The notes below the pieces were generated by a model. That model was not told where the DNA came from and did not search any database. It worked only from the letters and a program-made list of their open reading frames with translations. Positions 1 through 9,060 of a DNA stretch of 64,000 nucleotides are shown here, piece by piece; position 1 is the stretch's first letter; the number at the start of each line of letters is the position of its first letter. Both the position numbers and the translations under genes were made by a program. This stretch comes from Flavobacterium denitrificans DSM 15936 (GTDB lineage Bacteria; Bacteroidota; Bacteroidia; Flavobacteriales; Flavobacteriaceae), in assembly GCF_000425445.1 (NCBI RefSeq), contig NZ_KE384378.1:47811-111810 (forward strand). Reading direction: 5' to 3'.

Positions 1-57
1 AGATTTTAGATTTTAGATTTTAGATTTTAGATTTTAGATTTTAGATTTTAGATTTTA
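1..57. repeat. 7-bp tandem repeat (ATTTTAG)
   Basis: About eight head-to-tail copies of a 7-bp unit ATTTTAG begin at the window edge and probably continue to the left. The array stops just before a terminator-like hairpin. It has no coding content. Confidence 0.9.
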
Positions 58-61
58 TCAT

Positions 62-103
62 AAAAAAACAGCTAAATTTTAATAAAATTTAAGCTGTTTT
101 TTT
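62..103. terminator. Bidirectional hairpin terminator
   Basis: An A-tract and AACAGCT arm pair with AGCTGTT and a T-tract across an AT-rich loop. The symmetric A/T flanks allow termination from either side. It could end the minus-strand SpoIIAA-like gene at 222 or a plus-strand gene left of the window. Confidence 0.6.
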
Positions 104-115
104 ATTCAATCTTTG

Positions 116-217
116 CCGAATAACTCATAACTTATAACCCATAACTCATAACTCATAACTCATAACTCATAACTTATAACTTATAACTCATAACTTATAA
201 CTCATAACTTATAACTC
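116..217. repeat. 10-bp tandem repeat (AACTCATAAC/AACTTATAAC)
   Basis: Roughly ten copies of a 10-bp unit alternate between AACTCATAAC and AACTTATAAC variants, ending a few bases from the stop codon of the gene at 222. The unit length, missing spacers and sequence drift rule out CRISPR. It lies in the 3' flank of the SpoIIAA-like gene. Confidence 0.85.
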
Positions 218-221
218 ACAA

Positions 222-596
222 TTAAGAAAGATTAATATTTCCTTCTACCCAGTTCAGGGCTTTGTTGAAATTTTCTTTTTTAAATCCATGGAATTCGCCA
301 GGCACAACAAAACTAAATCCGTTTGTGAAAGATATAATATCTTCGGAGTCTGAGATTATCGCTGCTCTATTCCACTTTCCTAAATGTTTTATTCCAAGCA
401 ATGCGTCCTGAAGCCAAGCTCCCGCAGTAAAATTTTCGATATCTGTATCTAGAACTAACAAGAAATTAATTTCGTTGGTTTGTTTTACCAAATGTTCCAC
501 CGCAGGAACAACCACGCGCAAAAAATCTTCTTTTGTAACTTCCGCCAATGCTCTAAATGCAACTATATTATCAGTAGTGTCAATTTGATGTATCAT
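222..596 (-). CDS. SpoIIAA-like (STAS/SEC14-type) protein
   Basis: This is a 124-residue soluble protein without signal peptide or membrane segment. Its pattern of alternating strands and helices, with the core LLVLDTD, the GAWLQDALLGIKHLGKWNRAAIISD stretch broken over residues 57-81, and the FVVPGEFHGF end, fits the SpoIIAA-like family of small STAS/SEC14-fold proteins. The biochemical role of this family is unknown. The ATG lies at 596. A possible -7 box (TATTTTTG on the minus strand at 666-673) stands about 70 bases upstream. It appears to be a single-gene unit, flanked downstream by a 10-bp tandem repeat and a hairpin. The family assignment is by recognition of the residue pattern and is fairly good; the function is open. 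Confidence 0.6.
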   Translation of the reverse strand: MIHQIDTTDNIVAFRALAEVTKEDFLRVVVPAVEHLVKQTNEINFLLVLDTDIENFTAGAWLQDALLGIKHLGKWNRAAIISDSEDIISFTNGFSFVVPGEFHGFKKENFNKALNWVEGNINLS

Positions 597-665
597 GATA
601 GTATTAATTTTGAATGTTAATTAATGTTGCGTTTTCTATATAAAATGCATGTATAAAACTCCAAT

Positions 666-673
666 CAAAAATA
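666..673 (-). promoter_or_regulatory. Candidate -7 box of SpoIIAA-like gene
   Basis: The minus strand reads TATTTTTG, matching the Bacteroidota TAnnTTTG consensus, 70 bases upstream of the ATG at 596. No clear -33 TTTG is seen, so this is a weak call. Confidence 0.3.
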
Positions 674-783
674 CTTCTTGAACCTCGTTTAAGTATTATA
701 ACATCTCTTTGGAATTTTATAAAATAACGATGTTATAGTGTGGCTATGCATTTTTCCAAAAATAGCCATTGCTTAAAAACAAT

Positions 784-810
784 AAAGCGATAATAAATTA
801 TTATCGCTTT
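784..810 (-). terminator. Hairpin downstream of the exported protein genes
   Basis: AAAGCGATAAT pairs with ATTATCGCTTT around a five-base loop, directly downstream of the minus-strand stop at 818. On the minus strand the hairpin is followed by TATTG/TTTTTAAG, a modest U-tract. Confidence 0.55.
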
Positions 811-817
811 TCTTTAT

Positions 818-1306
818 TTATGCTTTTGTCAATTTTGTTTTATCTATTTCATCAATAAAAGGAATCTGATCTTGAATCGCCGCTCTTATTGTCACTTGAA
901 GATATTGCTCAATTTGAACAAATTTTGCTGCATTAAGTCCGCCAACTGCTTTTTTAAGCTTTCCATAAGTTTTAGCTAGCAATTTGTCATAATCACCAAC
1001 ATTTTTTAAACTTGCTTCTGTAAGCTGCGCAGCTTTAGCATCATCAAGAGTAGCATAATTATTTCCATAATCGTTTATGATTTGAACTTTTTGTTGCCCT
1101 AAAGCTTTTCTTGAAACTTCATATTCATCATAAATCTTTTGAAATGCCGAAGCTTGTGGTTCAGACAAATTCATGTATTGTCTCACTAAATCTGCTTTAG
1201 ACTTTCCATAAATAGATTGTATCACTTCAACATCTTCTTTTAAAGTAGATTGTGCAAATGATTGTACCGAAATCAATATAATTGCGAATAAAAATACTCT
1301 TTTCAT
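818..1306 (-). CDS. Exported helical protein of unknown function
   Basis: The 162-residue product starts with a clean signal peptide (residues 1-19, ending QSFAQ), so it is exported to the periplasm. The rest is almost entirely helical and rich in Lys, Gln and Ala, with the repeated pattern LSEPQASAFQKIYDEYE and LNAAKFVQIEQYL. This recalls the paired helices of Spy/LTxxQ-type periplasmic proteins, but the signature LTxxQ motif is not clearly present, so I do not name a family. It follows the beta-barrel gene at 1332 by 25 bases and is very probably co-transcribed with it from a promoter above 1982. Confidence 0.6.
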   Translation of the reverse strand: MKRVFLFAIILISVQSFAQSTLKEDVEVIQSIYGKSKADLVRQYMNLSEPQASAFQKIYDEYEVSRKALGQQKVQIINDYGNNYATLDDAKAAQLTEASLKNVGDYDKLLAKTYGKLKKAVGGLNAAKFVQIEQYLQVTIRAAIQDQIPFIDEIDKTKLTKA

Positions 1307-1331
1307 GAGTTAAATTTAAAATTGAGATTTG

Positions 1332-1982
1332 TTACTTTTTGAAATCGTAGCTTATCACAGCTCCTAGACCAAATTGAAATGTTGATGCATAATCAGTAAC
1401 AGCAATAGGTCCCCAGTAGTAATCCCAATAGTAATCATATCCAACAGCAGCCGACATCGATTGCAAGTAAGCATTAAAATTAATTGAGAATGCTGAATCA
1501 GTTTTTACCTTTACACCTGCTTTAATTTCCCATGCAAAATAAGTTCCGCTTCCACTTTTTGGCGATTCAAGAATGGCAACCCCTAAACCTCCACCAAAAT
1601 AAGGAAGCGCTTTTTGAGAACTTGACCCAAAATAATAAGTATAATCTGCTAAGATGTAGTTAATAGCACCTTTATCATCTCCAGCATTAACTTGACCTCC
1701 AGCAGGAATACCTGCACCAGGTAATGCAACTCTTGTGTATAAAGGCATACGAGTATCTAGTCTGTTATATTTTAATTCTACAGATGCATTATCCATTACA
1801 AAATATTCAAAACCTACTCCATACTCAAAACCGTCTTCAACTTTTGCATATGAAGAATCGAATTCTACTTTGTCTGAAAAGGTATAACCTCCATATAAAT
1901 TAAGCAAAAACGAACCACTACTTTGTGCCGACAGTGTCAGCGAAAATAAAAAAACAACGAATAATAAATGATACTTTTTCAT
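1332..1982 (-). CDS. Outer-membrane beta-barrel protein
   Basis: The 216-residue product has a signal peptide (residues 1-19, ending LSAQ). The mature part shows alternating aromatic and glycine strands (LLNLYGGYTFSDKVEF, EYGVGFEYFV, YILADYTYYFG, YFGGGLGVAIL) and ends in an aromatic-rich strand, FQFGLGAVISYDFKK, as small outer-membrane barrels do. The probable topology is eight strands, like OmpW/OmpX-type porin-like proteins. No substrate can be inferred. It is the first gene of a two-gene minus-strand unit with the helical exported protein at 818. A TAATTTTG box at 2078-2085 could be its promoter. Confidence 0.75.
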   Translation of the reverse strand: MKKYHLLFVVFLFSLTLSAQSSGSFLLNLYGGYTFSDKVEFDSSYAKVEDGFEYGVGFEYFVMDNASVELKYNRLDTRMPLYTRVALPGAGIPAGGQVNAGDDKGAINYILADYTYYFGSSSQKALPYFGGGLGVAILESPKSGSGTYFAWEIKAGVKVKTDSAFSINFNAYLQSMSAAVGYDYYWDYYWGPIAVTDYASTFQFGLGAVISYDFKK

Positions 1983-2306
1983 AATTTGATTTTTTTAATT
2001 GGTTTGTTAATCTGGTTTTCTTTTTTAAGATCTCTAAGTCCACATATATTCTCAGAACCTATTCTATTTATTTTGTTCAAAATTATCCAAATTGGCAACG
2101 GCGACCCCTAAATTGAAGGGTGATATTGGTTGCAAATTATAATTTGAAACCAAAAAACTCCTTAAAAAGCAATAAAACGTTAATTTAAAAACACTTTTTA
2201 CAAGTACATATATTTCTGATTTACATATATTTACATACAAAATAACGCAGAAAAATCTGTAATTATTATATCAGCAACCAAAGTCTAATCATTTTATTCA
2301 AAAAGT
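1983..2306. other. Divergent intergenic region, 324 bp
   Basis: The space separates the minus-strand barrel gene from the plus-strand metallo-beta-lactamase gene. It holds one TAnnTTTG-type box for the minus strand. I see no repeat, RNA gene or convincing plus-strand promoter in it. The 2160-2290 part is very AT-rich. Confidence 0.5.
2078..2085 (-). promoter_or_regulatory. Candidate -7 box of the barrel gene
   Basis: TAATTTTG on the minus strand matches TAnnTTTG. It would start transcription near 2071, giving a leader of about 90 bases before the ATG at 1982. A well-placed -33 TTTG is not seen. Confidence 0.3.
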
Positions 2307-3620
2307 ATGGCAGACATTTACAAAGTAGTTATCAGTCTTTATGCCGATGTTTATAAAAGCATTGGTCACGATGGAAAACCTAAAGGAAAAAACAATACAA
2401 TCCTGATGGGTTCATTTGTAAAAATTTTACCAGAAGAAAACAATAACTGGCAAAAGATTTTAGCTTTTGGAAAAGAAAGTTGGATCGACAAAACCTGTAT
2501 TGGACTTTCTGCTGCATTAAAATGTTTTTATGTTGATGTCGGTCAAGGCGATGGCGCGCTTCTTGAAGTTGGTAATGATGAAAACGGACTCAAAATAATT
2601 ATCGATGGAGGGCCAAATGATAACTTAAGTCGATACTTGAGTAAATGGCAATACAAATATTATTTTGACAAAAACAAAAAAGTACATTTAGATTATATTT
2701 TTGTTAGTCATTTTGATAAAGATCATTATCAAGGTTTGATTGACATCATCAACGACGATCATTATACCATTGGCACAATTTATCATAACGGAATTGCTAA
2801 ATTCAACAATGAAAAAGTGAATTTTCCTGATGAATACAACACAAAACTGGGGAAGAAATTCAAATATGAAAGCGAATATTATCTTGAAACCTCTTTCAAC
2901 ACATTGGCCGAATTTAATGCTTTACAAGTCAAAGGCGGCATGCTGGATTTACAGGAAAAATTTCTGAATGCAGTTAATACTGCCACAAGTCAAGGCCGAA
3001 TTTCTAATTTTATCCGTCTGGATCATACCAGTACAATTCCATCCAAAATAATCAATAATAGAGAATTTTCGATTGAGGTTTTAGGCCCTGTTACTTCAAA
3101 AATTGACAACAAACTGGTTTATAAATACTTTGATGACGAAGCACATACAATTAACGGCCATAGCATTGTTTTGAAAATCAAATATGGAAACCGCTCTTTT
3201 TTATATGGTGGCGATTTGAATATTCCTGCAGAAGATCATTTGTTAGCACATTACAATACTTCTAATCCATTTGAGGTTGATGTGGCAAAATCTTGTCATC
3301 ACGGAGCATCGGAATTTACAACCGATTTTATGGAAAAGGTAAATCCGTACGCCACTGTAATTTCATCAGGAGATAACGAAACCTATTCTCATCCGCGTGC
3401 TGACGCCATTGGCTGTGCTGGAAAATATACAAAATCAAAAAGACCATTAGTATTTTCAACTGAATTGGCTCGATCATATTCAGAAGGAAGTACCAGAGTC
3501 AAATACGGAATGATCAATATGCGTTGCGATGGCGACAATATTATTATGGCACAAATGAAAGAAGCCGTAAGCAGTGGAAGCGTTTGGGATTTATATGAAC
3601 AAAGTTTTTTTAATGTTTGA
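2307..3620 (+). CDS. SH3-like plus ComEC-like metallo-beta-lactamase protein
   Basis: This is a 437-residue soluble protein with no signal peptide and no membrane helices. Residues 1-70 look like a bacterial SH3 domain (YKVVISLYADVYKS, GSFVKILPEENNNWQKI, ESWIDKTCIG). From residue 73 there is a metallo-beta-lactamase fold of the ComEC/Rec2 type: DVGQGDG (D77), HFDKDH (H135, D137, D139, H140) for metal binding, GGDLN, and CHHGASE (H331, H332). ComEC proteins use this fold as a DNA-hydrolysing domain fused to a channel; here the channel is missing. The substrate is unknown; nucleic acid or a small phosphodiester are possible. It is a single-gene unit ending at a nested inverted repeat and a shared terminator. 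Confidence 0.75.
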   Translation: MADIYKVVISLYADVYKSIGHDGKPKGKNNTILMGSFVKILPEENNNWQKILAFGKESWIDKTCIGLSAALKCFYVDVGQGDGALLEVGNDENGLKIIIDGGPNDNLSRYLSKWQYKYYFDKNKKVHLDYIFVSHFDKDHYQGLIDIINDDHYTIGTIYHNGIAKFNNEKVNFPDEYNTKLGKKFKYESEYYLETSFNTLAEFNALQVKGGMLDLQEKFLNAVNTATSQGRISNFIRLDHTSTIPSKIINNREFSIEVLGPVTSKIDNKLVYKYFDDEAHTINGHSIVLKIKYGNRSFLYGGDLNIPAEDHLLAHYNTSNPFEVDVAKSCHHGASEFTTDFMEKVNPYATVISSGDNETYSHPRADAIGCAGKYTKSKRPLVFSTELARSYSEGSTRVKYGMINMRCDGDNIIMAQMKEAVSSGSVWDLYEQSFFNV

Positions 3621-3625
3621 TTTGT

Positions 3626-3851
3626 TTCAGGTTTCAAGTTTCAAGTTTCAAGTTTCAAGTTTCAAGTTGAAATGCGGCTTGGATTGAGCTGAATTTAACC
3701 GCAAAGGTCGCAAGGTTTTTTATCTCAGTTTGTCTACAATAAGCGCAAAGTTCGCAAAGCTTTGCGTTTGTAAACACAATCTGTGTAAAAAACCTTGCGC
3801 CCTTTGCGGTTAAACTACAACGAATAGCAAACCTGAAACCTGAAACTTAAA
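3626..3851. repeat. Nested inverted repeat (families C outside, A inside)
   Basis: The outer layer is a TTTCAAGT-type 8-bp tandem array (3626-3668) whose complement CCTGAAACCTGAAACTT lies at 3831-3848. Inside, 3697-3720 (AACCGCAAAGGTCGCAAGG plus T-run) pairs with 3787-3813. The centre at 3743-3766 is a further palindrome, CGCAAAGTTCGCAAAGCTTTGCG-like. The same A and C arms recur at other intergenic sites of the window. Confidence 0.8.
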
Positions 3852-3864
3852 ACAAAAAAAATAG

Positions 3865-3893
3865 AAGCCTGTCTTTTTCAAGACAGGCTTTTC
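3865..3893. terminator. Bidirectional terminator between convergent genes
   Basis: AAGCCTGTCTT pairs with AAGACAGGCTT, flanked by A- and T-rich tracts. It sits between the plus-strand MBL gene (stop 3620) and the minus-strand susD gene (stop 3927) and can serve both. Confidence 0.8.
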
Positions 3894-3926
3894 TAAAAAA
3901 ATAAATAAAAATAAACTAACACAAAC

Positions 3927-5696
3927 TTAATTATATCCTTGATTCTGTGTGAACTGTTTTGTAACATCAATTGTAGATTGCGGAATTGGGAATACTCTTC
4001 TGAATGGCTGTGAAGCTGGTTTTGCAGTTCCAGGCAAATCAAATTTCCCAAAACGAATCATTTGTGGTCTTCTATATAATTCCCAATACAATTCAAAACC
4101 AATTTCATTATACAATTGCGTTGCATCAAGTGAGGTAAGTGCTTTTCCGGGAACACTTCCAAACAAAGCTTCTCTCTTTCTGCTTGTACGCAATTTGTTT
4201 AAATCATCCATTGCAAGGCCTACACTTCCTTTTCTGAAGTAAGCCTCAGCTCTCATCGTATAAATTCCACCTAAACGGAATAATGGAATATCAACATTAC
4301 TGTTACCGTTTCCTCCTTCTGGATCAAATTCATATTTAAATACACGAGCACCTTGATTGATTTCGTTTTGAGCAAAAACAGCTTGAGCTGGATTTTTAAA
4401 TGTTAAAGAAGGCGTGAAATCCATTCTTGTCGTAGTACTTTTTTCCATATATAATGGAGAAACTTTTATACGTCCGTTAATCATTTCTAAAGAACCTGAA
4501 GATAATAATATTGGTCCGTATTGTGGTCCGTACTCAATTCCTCTATTGAAGTGAAACCAAGGCAAATTAGCACTTTTAGGAACAATATCCGTTGCTGGAA
4601 CACTTACGTCTGTTCCGTCATTTTTAAACCAAGTCCCGTCAGAATATTGGTATTTTTGCTGAAATCTTGGATCATCATGGTTTCCGTTCCATGTTGCGAA
4701 AAATTCTGGAGTTGTACACGCAGCGTTTGTTCCTCTGTTTGCTGAAGATGTTCTTTGGTTACGCTCCATACATACGTAAGCAAAACTGTTTGAACCATTT
4801 CTGATGTAATCAATCTTTTGAGAAATCGCAAAAATCAGTTCTTTTCCTTTATCATTATCTCTTGCAAAGTTTTTGAAATAATCGCTTTCTAAAGAATATT
4901 TCCCAGAATTGATCAATAAAGATGTATAATAAATTACACGATCCATATCAGTTCCGCCACCCGAAACCGCTGCTTCACTAAAATTAAAGTTTGAAGTCGC
5001 ATTAAAACGATCTTTGAATACAGCACGGTTCAAATACATTGTTGCTAAAAATCCGTAAGCCGCTTCTTTAGTAAAACGCCCGTGGTGTGTTTGCTGTTCG
5101 CCCATACTTGCCAAATCAGGAATCAAAGCTTCAACATCTGTAATCAATTTATCAATTTGAGTATCGGCTTTTAAAATTTGCAAAGGCGCGTTTGGATTCA
5201 TTGGATCTCTAAAAGGCGCTTGTCCGTACAAATCCAAAGTCGTGTACAAATAATACGCTAAAAGTCCTTTAGCTTCAGCCAAAAATAATTTTTTCTCCGG
5301 AATTGAACTTTCTTCAACCGATTGAATTGCAGTCAACGAACGTGTAATTCCGTTTGTCAATTTATTCCAGTTGTCACCAACAATTGCATTATCAGGTTTC
5401 CATGTAAACTCATGCATGTCTCTCCATTTTCCACCATCACCCCAGTCACTTCCACGCGTTGGCAAAATTGCTTCATCTGTTGTGTATTCCTGCAAAGAGA
5501 AAACACCACCATGATCTACAAAAGTTCCGTCTCCTAATCTGTCATATGCGGCCGCAAGTGCTCCTGCAGGATTTGAAGCATTGTCTCCTAAAACTTCGTC
5601 CAAAACCACTTCATCAAGATCTGTACAGCTGGCAAACAACCAGATAAACGAGAATAATGCGATTATTTTTATACTAAAAAATGTATTTGTCTTCAT
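3927..5696 (-). CDS. SusD/RagB-family lipoprotein (locus 1)
   Basis: A 589-residue surface lipoprotein that closes over the SusC channel and binds the ligand before TonB-driven import. The signal peptide ends FASC, placing the lipidated Cys at residue 23. The body shows the SusD helices, including EAKGLLAYYLYTTLDLYG, EAAYGFLATMYLNRAV, and the C-terminal RRVFPIPQSTIDVTKQFTQNQGYN typical of RagB/SusD. It starts six bases after the susC stop, so both come from one transcript. The ligand is unknown: no glycoside hydrolase sits beside it, and the nearest enzymes are a PI-PLC-like protein and phosphatases on other transcripts. The ECF/FecR pair upstream suggests regulation by the ligand through SusC. 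Confidence 0.92.
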   Translation of the reverse strand: MKTNTFFSIKIIALFSFIWLFASCTDLDEVVLDEVLGDNASNPAGALAAAYDRLGDGTFVDHGGVFSLQEYTTDEAILPTRGSDWGDGGKWRDMHEFTWKPDNAIVGDNWNKLTNGITRSLTAIQSVEESSIPEKKLFLAEAKGLLAYYLYTTLDLYGQAPFRDPMNPNAPLQILKADTQIDKLITDVEALIPDLASMGEQQTHHGRFTKEAAYGFLATMYLNRAVFKDRFNATSNFNFSEAAVSGGGTDMDRVIYYTSLLINSGKYSLESDYFKNFARDNDKGKELIFAISQKIDYIRNGSNSFAYVCMERNQRTSSANRGTNAACTTPEFFATWNGNHDDPRFQQKYQYSDGTWFKNDGTDVSVPATDIVPKSANLPWFHFNRGIEYGPQYGPILLSSGSLEMINGRIKVSPLYMEKSTTTRMDFTPSLTFKNPAQAVFAQNEINQGARVFKYEFDPEGGNGNSNVDIPLFRLGGIYTMRAEAYFRKGSVGLAMDDLNKLRTSRKREALFGSVPGKALTSLDATQLYNEIGFELYWELYRRPQMIRFGKFDLPGTAKPASQPFRRVFPIPQSTIDVTKQFTQNQGYN

Positions 5697-5702
5697 AATA
5701 AA

Positions 5703-8700
5703 TTATAGTTTTAAAGTTGCTCCAAAACTGAATGTTCTAGAAGTTGGATAAGCAGCATAATCAATACCAATTGACTGATTTCCTCCATTTGATTTTGGAC
5801 TGTTGATTAATGGGTCAAAACCTGTGTAATTTGTAATTGTCACCAAGTTTTGTCCTGTAACATAAAGTGTCAAACCATTAATCCAATTGATTCCTTTTAA
5901 GTCAAAATTGTAACCAATTCGCGCCGTATTCAATCGAATGAAATCAGATTTTTCTAAGAAAAGTGTCGACAAAATTGGTGAGTTTGTTGGATTTGCACCT
6001 GATTCATAATAACCTGTTGCCACGTTTCTATCAGAAGCCAAGTTGTTAATATTTAAAGCATTCAACCCTGTGTTGTTCAATAAATAACCACCTGTTTGAC
6101 CAATGATTGAAAAAGAGAACGTAAAGTTTTTATATCTCATATCACTGTTGAAACCGTAATAGAATGTTGGCAATGCACCTTCAATAATGATTCTGTCGCT
6201 GTTGTCGATTTTTCCGTCTCCATTTTGATCTTTAAAAATATTTGCTCCGTTGGCATCAAAGCCAATGTGTTGCAATAAATAGAAAGAACCCGCAGCATAA
6301 CCACTTTTATAAATATTAGCATTAACTCCAGATTGTCCAGGACCTGAAATTGTTCCTGTCAAAATTTCTGAAACCGGTAAATCTTCAATTTTGTTGTTCA
6401 AAGTCGCACCGTTCATGTCGATGTTCCAAGAAAAATCTTTTTTATCAATAATTTTTGAACCTAACATAAATTCAAAACCTTTATTGATGATTTTTCCGTC
6501 GATGTTTGTCCAAATTGTTGTTGTTGGGCTTAAAGCTTGAGACGGAACATTCAAGATCGCATCGGTAGTTGTTTTATTGAAATAATCAAAAGTTCCGTAC
6601 AATTTGTCATTCCATAAATTAAAATCCAAACCTAAGTTATATTGCGTAACCACTTCCCATTTCAAATCAGGATTTGGCGTTCTGTTTACTGAAACTCCAT
6701 TTACCAAATTCAAATCGCTGTATAAATAATATCCATCAGCTCCTGAAAGTGAATAACTTGCTTGTGTAATTTTGTTTTCAACTTCCTGATTTCCTGTTTC
6801 TCCCCAGCTTGCTCTTAATTTCAAATTGTTAACCGCTGTAACATCTTCTAAGAATTTTTCTTTAGAAATATTCCACCCCAAAGCAAATGATGGAAAATAA
6901 CCGTATTTATTGTTTTCTCCAAAACGAGTCGAACCATCAGCTCTCATCGAAGCAGTCAAAAGATATTTATTGTTGAAAGTATAGTTTAATCTTCCAAAAT
7001 AAGATTGAAGTTCATTTTCCTGCGCATATCCTGAAACTCCAGATTGTGTTCCTGTAAAACCAGGATTTACTGATGGAGGAACTCCAACACCTTGATTTGA
7101 GATTCCGTCAACACTGAAAGCTGTTCCTGATCTTTCAAATTTTTGGTATGAAAATCCACCTAAAGCCTCAATTTTATGTTTATCCAAGTTTAAATTATAA
7201 GTCAAATAATGCTCGATCAAAGAGTTTCTTGAATCTAAGTTATTTTGAACATATTTCCCTTTCGGATTCAAATCGGTCAAGTTTGGAAAAATGGTCGTAT
7301 TTCTTTCTGATGCCGAACGGTCAAAACCAATGTTTAATTTGTATTCTAATCCGTCAACAATTCTTAATGAAGCTTCTAAATTTCCTAAAACTCTCAACGT
7401 ACGCGTTACGTCATCATAAACGCTTAACAAGTAAGCTGGATTATAATGCGCATTCATGTTGAAGTTGGTGTAATTGCCTTTTGAATCAAAAACCGATCTT
7501 GTTGGGTTTGCCATCAAAGTATGAACAATCAATTGTCCGTTAGAACCTCCGTCATCACTTGTTGGAACGCCATTATCTTTAGTCTCACTCGCTGTAAGAT
7601 TCATTTTTACTTTCAAACGTTTGTTATCCAAAAATGATTCTGCCGCATTGATTCTTCCCGACATACGTTTGAAATTACTTTTGTTGATAATTCCCTCCTG
7701 ATTCATTTGTGCAATCGAAGCATAGTAATTTCCACTCTCCGTTTGTTTTGAAAAAGCCAACGAATTATTTGTTGTAATAGCAGTTCTAAAAATTACATCT
7801 TGCCAATCTGTATTTCCTCCGTGATCAAAAGCTGGATCTTTGATGGCTTTTCTATATTGGTCAGCATCTAAAACGTCTAATTTATGTGCTACATTTGAAA
7901 TTCCAGTATAAGAGTCAAATGTCAATGTCCCCTCGCCTTTTGATCCTTTTTTAGTCGTAACCAAAACAACTCCGTTTGATCCTCTTGCCCCATAAATTGC
8001 GGCTGCCGAAGCATCTTTCAAAACGGTAATCGACTCGATATCACTTGTATTCAAAAAGTTCAATGGATTCTTAGCCGATGAATTTCCGAAACCAACATTG
8101 CTTCCAGACGGACTCACATCATCATTTGACAATGGCACACCATCCACAACAAACAAAGGCGTACTGCCGCTTCTGATCGATCCAACACCTCTAATCGTAA
8201 CATTTACTCCTGCACCTGGCTCACCACTTGTATTCACTACACGAACTCCGGCAACTTTTCCCTGCATTAAATTATCTACAGAAATATTTACACCCTGTTT
8301 GAAATTTGCTGCTTCAAGTTGTGTAACTGCGCCCGTTACATCTTTCTTGGATTGTTTTCCGTAACCAACAACTAAAACTTCACTTAATTCAGAAGTATTT
8401 GGTTCTAACTGAATGGTCATGAAACTTTTTTGTACGGCAACCACTTTAGTTTTGTAACCTAAATATGAAACTTCGATTGTTTTTCCGTCGCCCACCGTAA
8501 TTTCAAATTCACCGTCAAAATTAGAAACCGCGCTGTTTGATGAACTTGTTTCCATAATTGTTGCACCTGGAATTGGCACGTTGTTTTCATCAACTACCTT
8601 CCCTTTTACCTTAACTCTGTCTGCCGTTTTTGTACTAGAAATTTTTGGCGCAGCAGTTTTCTGAATCAAAACTAATTTTCCGTTGATATTATAATTGAAA

Positions 8701-8987
8701 TTTGCTTTTTTTGAAAGATCATTCAAAATTGTCGAAACGGTTTCTCCCGCAAAATTTACTGTATAGGCTGTATTATCAGCAATTACAGCTTGCCCGTAGC
8801 TGAATTTGTAATCGGTTTGTTGGCTTAATTTTGAAAATATAGAAACAAGAGTTGCTTTTTCTATTTTATTTTCTAAATTTGATTTTTTTACTAAAACTGT
8901 TTTACTGTAACCTGTCTGCAAGGCCAGTAAAGCCAGAACTAAAAAGAAAAGACTCTTTAGATTTAAATAAGAAGTTTTAAAATACAT
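5703..8987 (-). CDS. SusC/RagA TonB-dependent transporter with STN domain
   Basis: A 1094-residue outer-membrane TonB-dependent channel. After the signal peptide (to about residue 28) comes an STN domain (about 45-110; ISTLFSKLSQQ-like start, ending NGKLVLIQ), which in FecA-type systems contacts the FecR anti-sigma factor. A carboxypeptidase-regulatory-like domain follows (about 123-200; VKGKVVDENNVPIPGATI), then the plug (VLVVGYGKQSKKDVTGAV, LFVVDGVPLS, SITVLKDASAAAIYGARGSNG) and the 22-strand barrel, ending in TRTFSFGATLKL. It precedes susD by six bases. The STN domain plus adjacent FecR and ECF genes make trans-envelope self-regulation the likely control. The imported compound cannot be told from the sequence. 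Confidence 0.93.
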   Translation of the reverse strand: MYFKTSYLNLKSLFFLVLALLALQTGYSKTVLVKKSNLENKIEKATLVSIFSKLSQQTDYKFSYGQAVIADNTAYTVNFAGETVSTILNDLSKKANFNYNINGKLVLIQKTAAPKISSTKTADRVKVKGKVVDENNVPIPGATIMETSSSNSAVSNFDGEFEITVGDGKTIEVSYLGYKTKVVAVQKSFMTIQLEPNTSELSEVLVVGYGKQSKKDVTGAVTQLEAANFKQGVNISVDNLMQGKVAGVRVVNTSGEPGAGVNVTIRGVGSIRSGSTPLFVVDGVPLSNDDVSPSGSNVGFGNSSAKNPLNFLNTSDIESITVLKDASAAAIYGARGSNGVVLVTTKKGSKGEGTLTFDSYTGISNVAHKLDVLDADQYRKAIKDPAFDHGGNTDWQDVIFRTAITTNNSLAFSKQTESGNYYASIAQMNQEGIINKSNFKRMSGRINAAESFLDNKRLKVKMNLTASETKDNGVPTSDDGGSNGQLIVHTLMANPTRSVFDSKGNYTNFNMNAHYNPAYLLSVYDDVTRTLRVLGNLEASLRIVDGLEYKLNIGFDRSASERNTTIFPNLTDLNPKGKYVQNNLDSRNSLIEHYLTYNLNLDKHKIEALGGFSYQKFERSGTAFSVDGISNQGVGVPPSVNPGFTGTQSGVSGYAQENELQSYFGRLNYTFNNKYLLTASMRADGSTRFGENNKYGYFPSFALGWNISKEKFLEDVTAVNNLKLRASWGETGNQEVENKITQASYSLSGADGYYLYSDLNLVNGVSVNRTPNPDLKWEVVTQYNLGLDFNLWNDKLYGTFDYFNKTTTDAILNVPSQALSPTTTIWTNIDGKIINKGFEFMLGSKIIDKKDFSWNIDMNGATLNNKIEDLPVSEILTGTISGPGQSGVNANIYKSGYAAGSFYLLQHIGFDANGANIFKDQNGDGKIDNSDRIIIEGALPTFYYGFNSDMRYKNFTFSFSIIGQTGGYLLNNTGLNALNINNLASDRNVATGYYESGANPTNSPILSTLFLEKSDFIRLNTARIGYNFDLKGINWINGLTLYVTGQNLVTITNYTGFDPLINSPKSNGGNQSIGIDYAAYPTSRTFSFGATLKL

Positions 8988-9028
8988 GATTTAAGTTATT
9001 GGTTTTTTACGATACTTAATTTATTCAA

Positions 9029-9053
9029 AGGCAGTTGTTCTCAGCAACTGCTT
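9029..9053. terminator. Hairpin between fecR and susC
   Basis: GCAGTTG and CAACTGC form a seven-base stem (9031-9051) with a seven-base loop in the 73-bp space between the FecR stop and the SusC start. The T-run is on the plus-strand side, so on the minus strand it is more likely an attenuator or mRNA-processing hairpin than a strong terminator. Confidence 0.4.
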
Positions 9054-9060
9054 TTTTGTT

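Noticed and set aside
116..217. Short regular repeats resembling a CRISPR array
   Set aside because: The unit is 10 bp, copies touch each other, there are no unique spacers and no cas genes.
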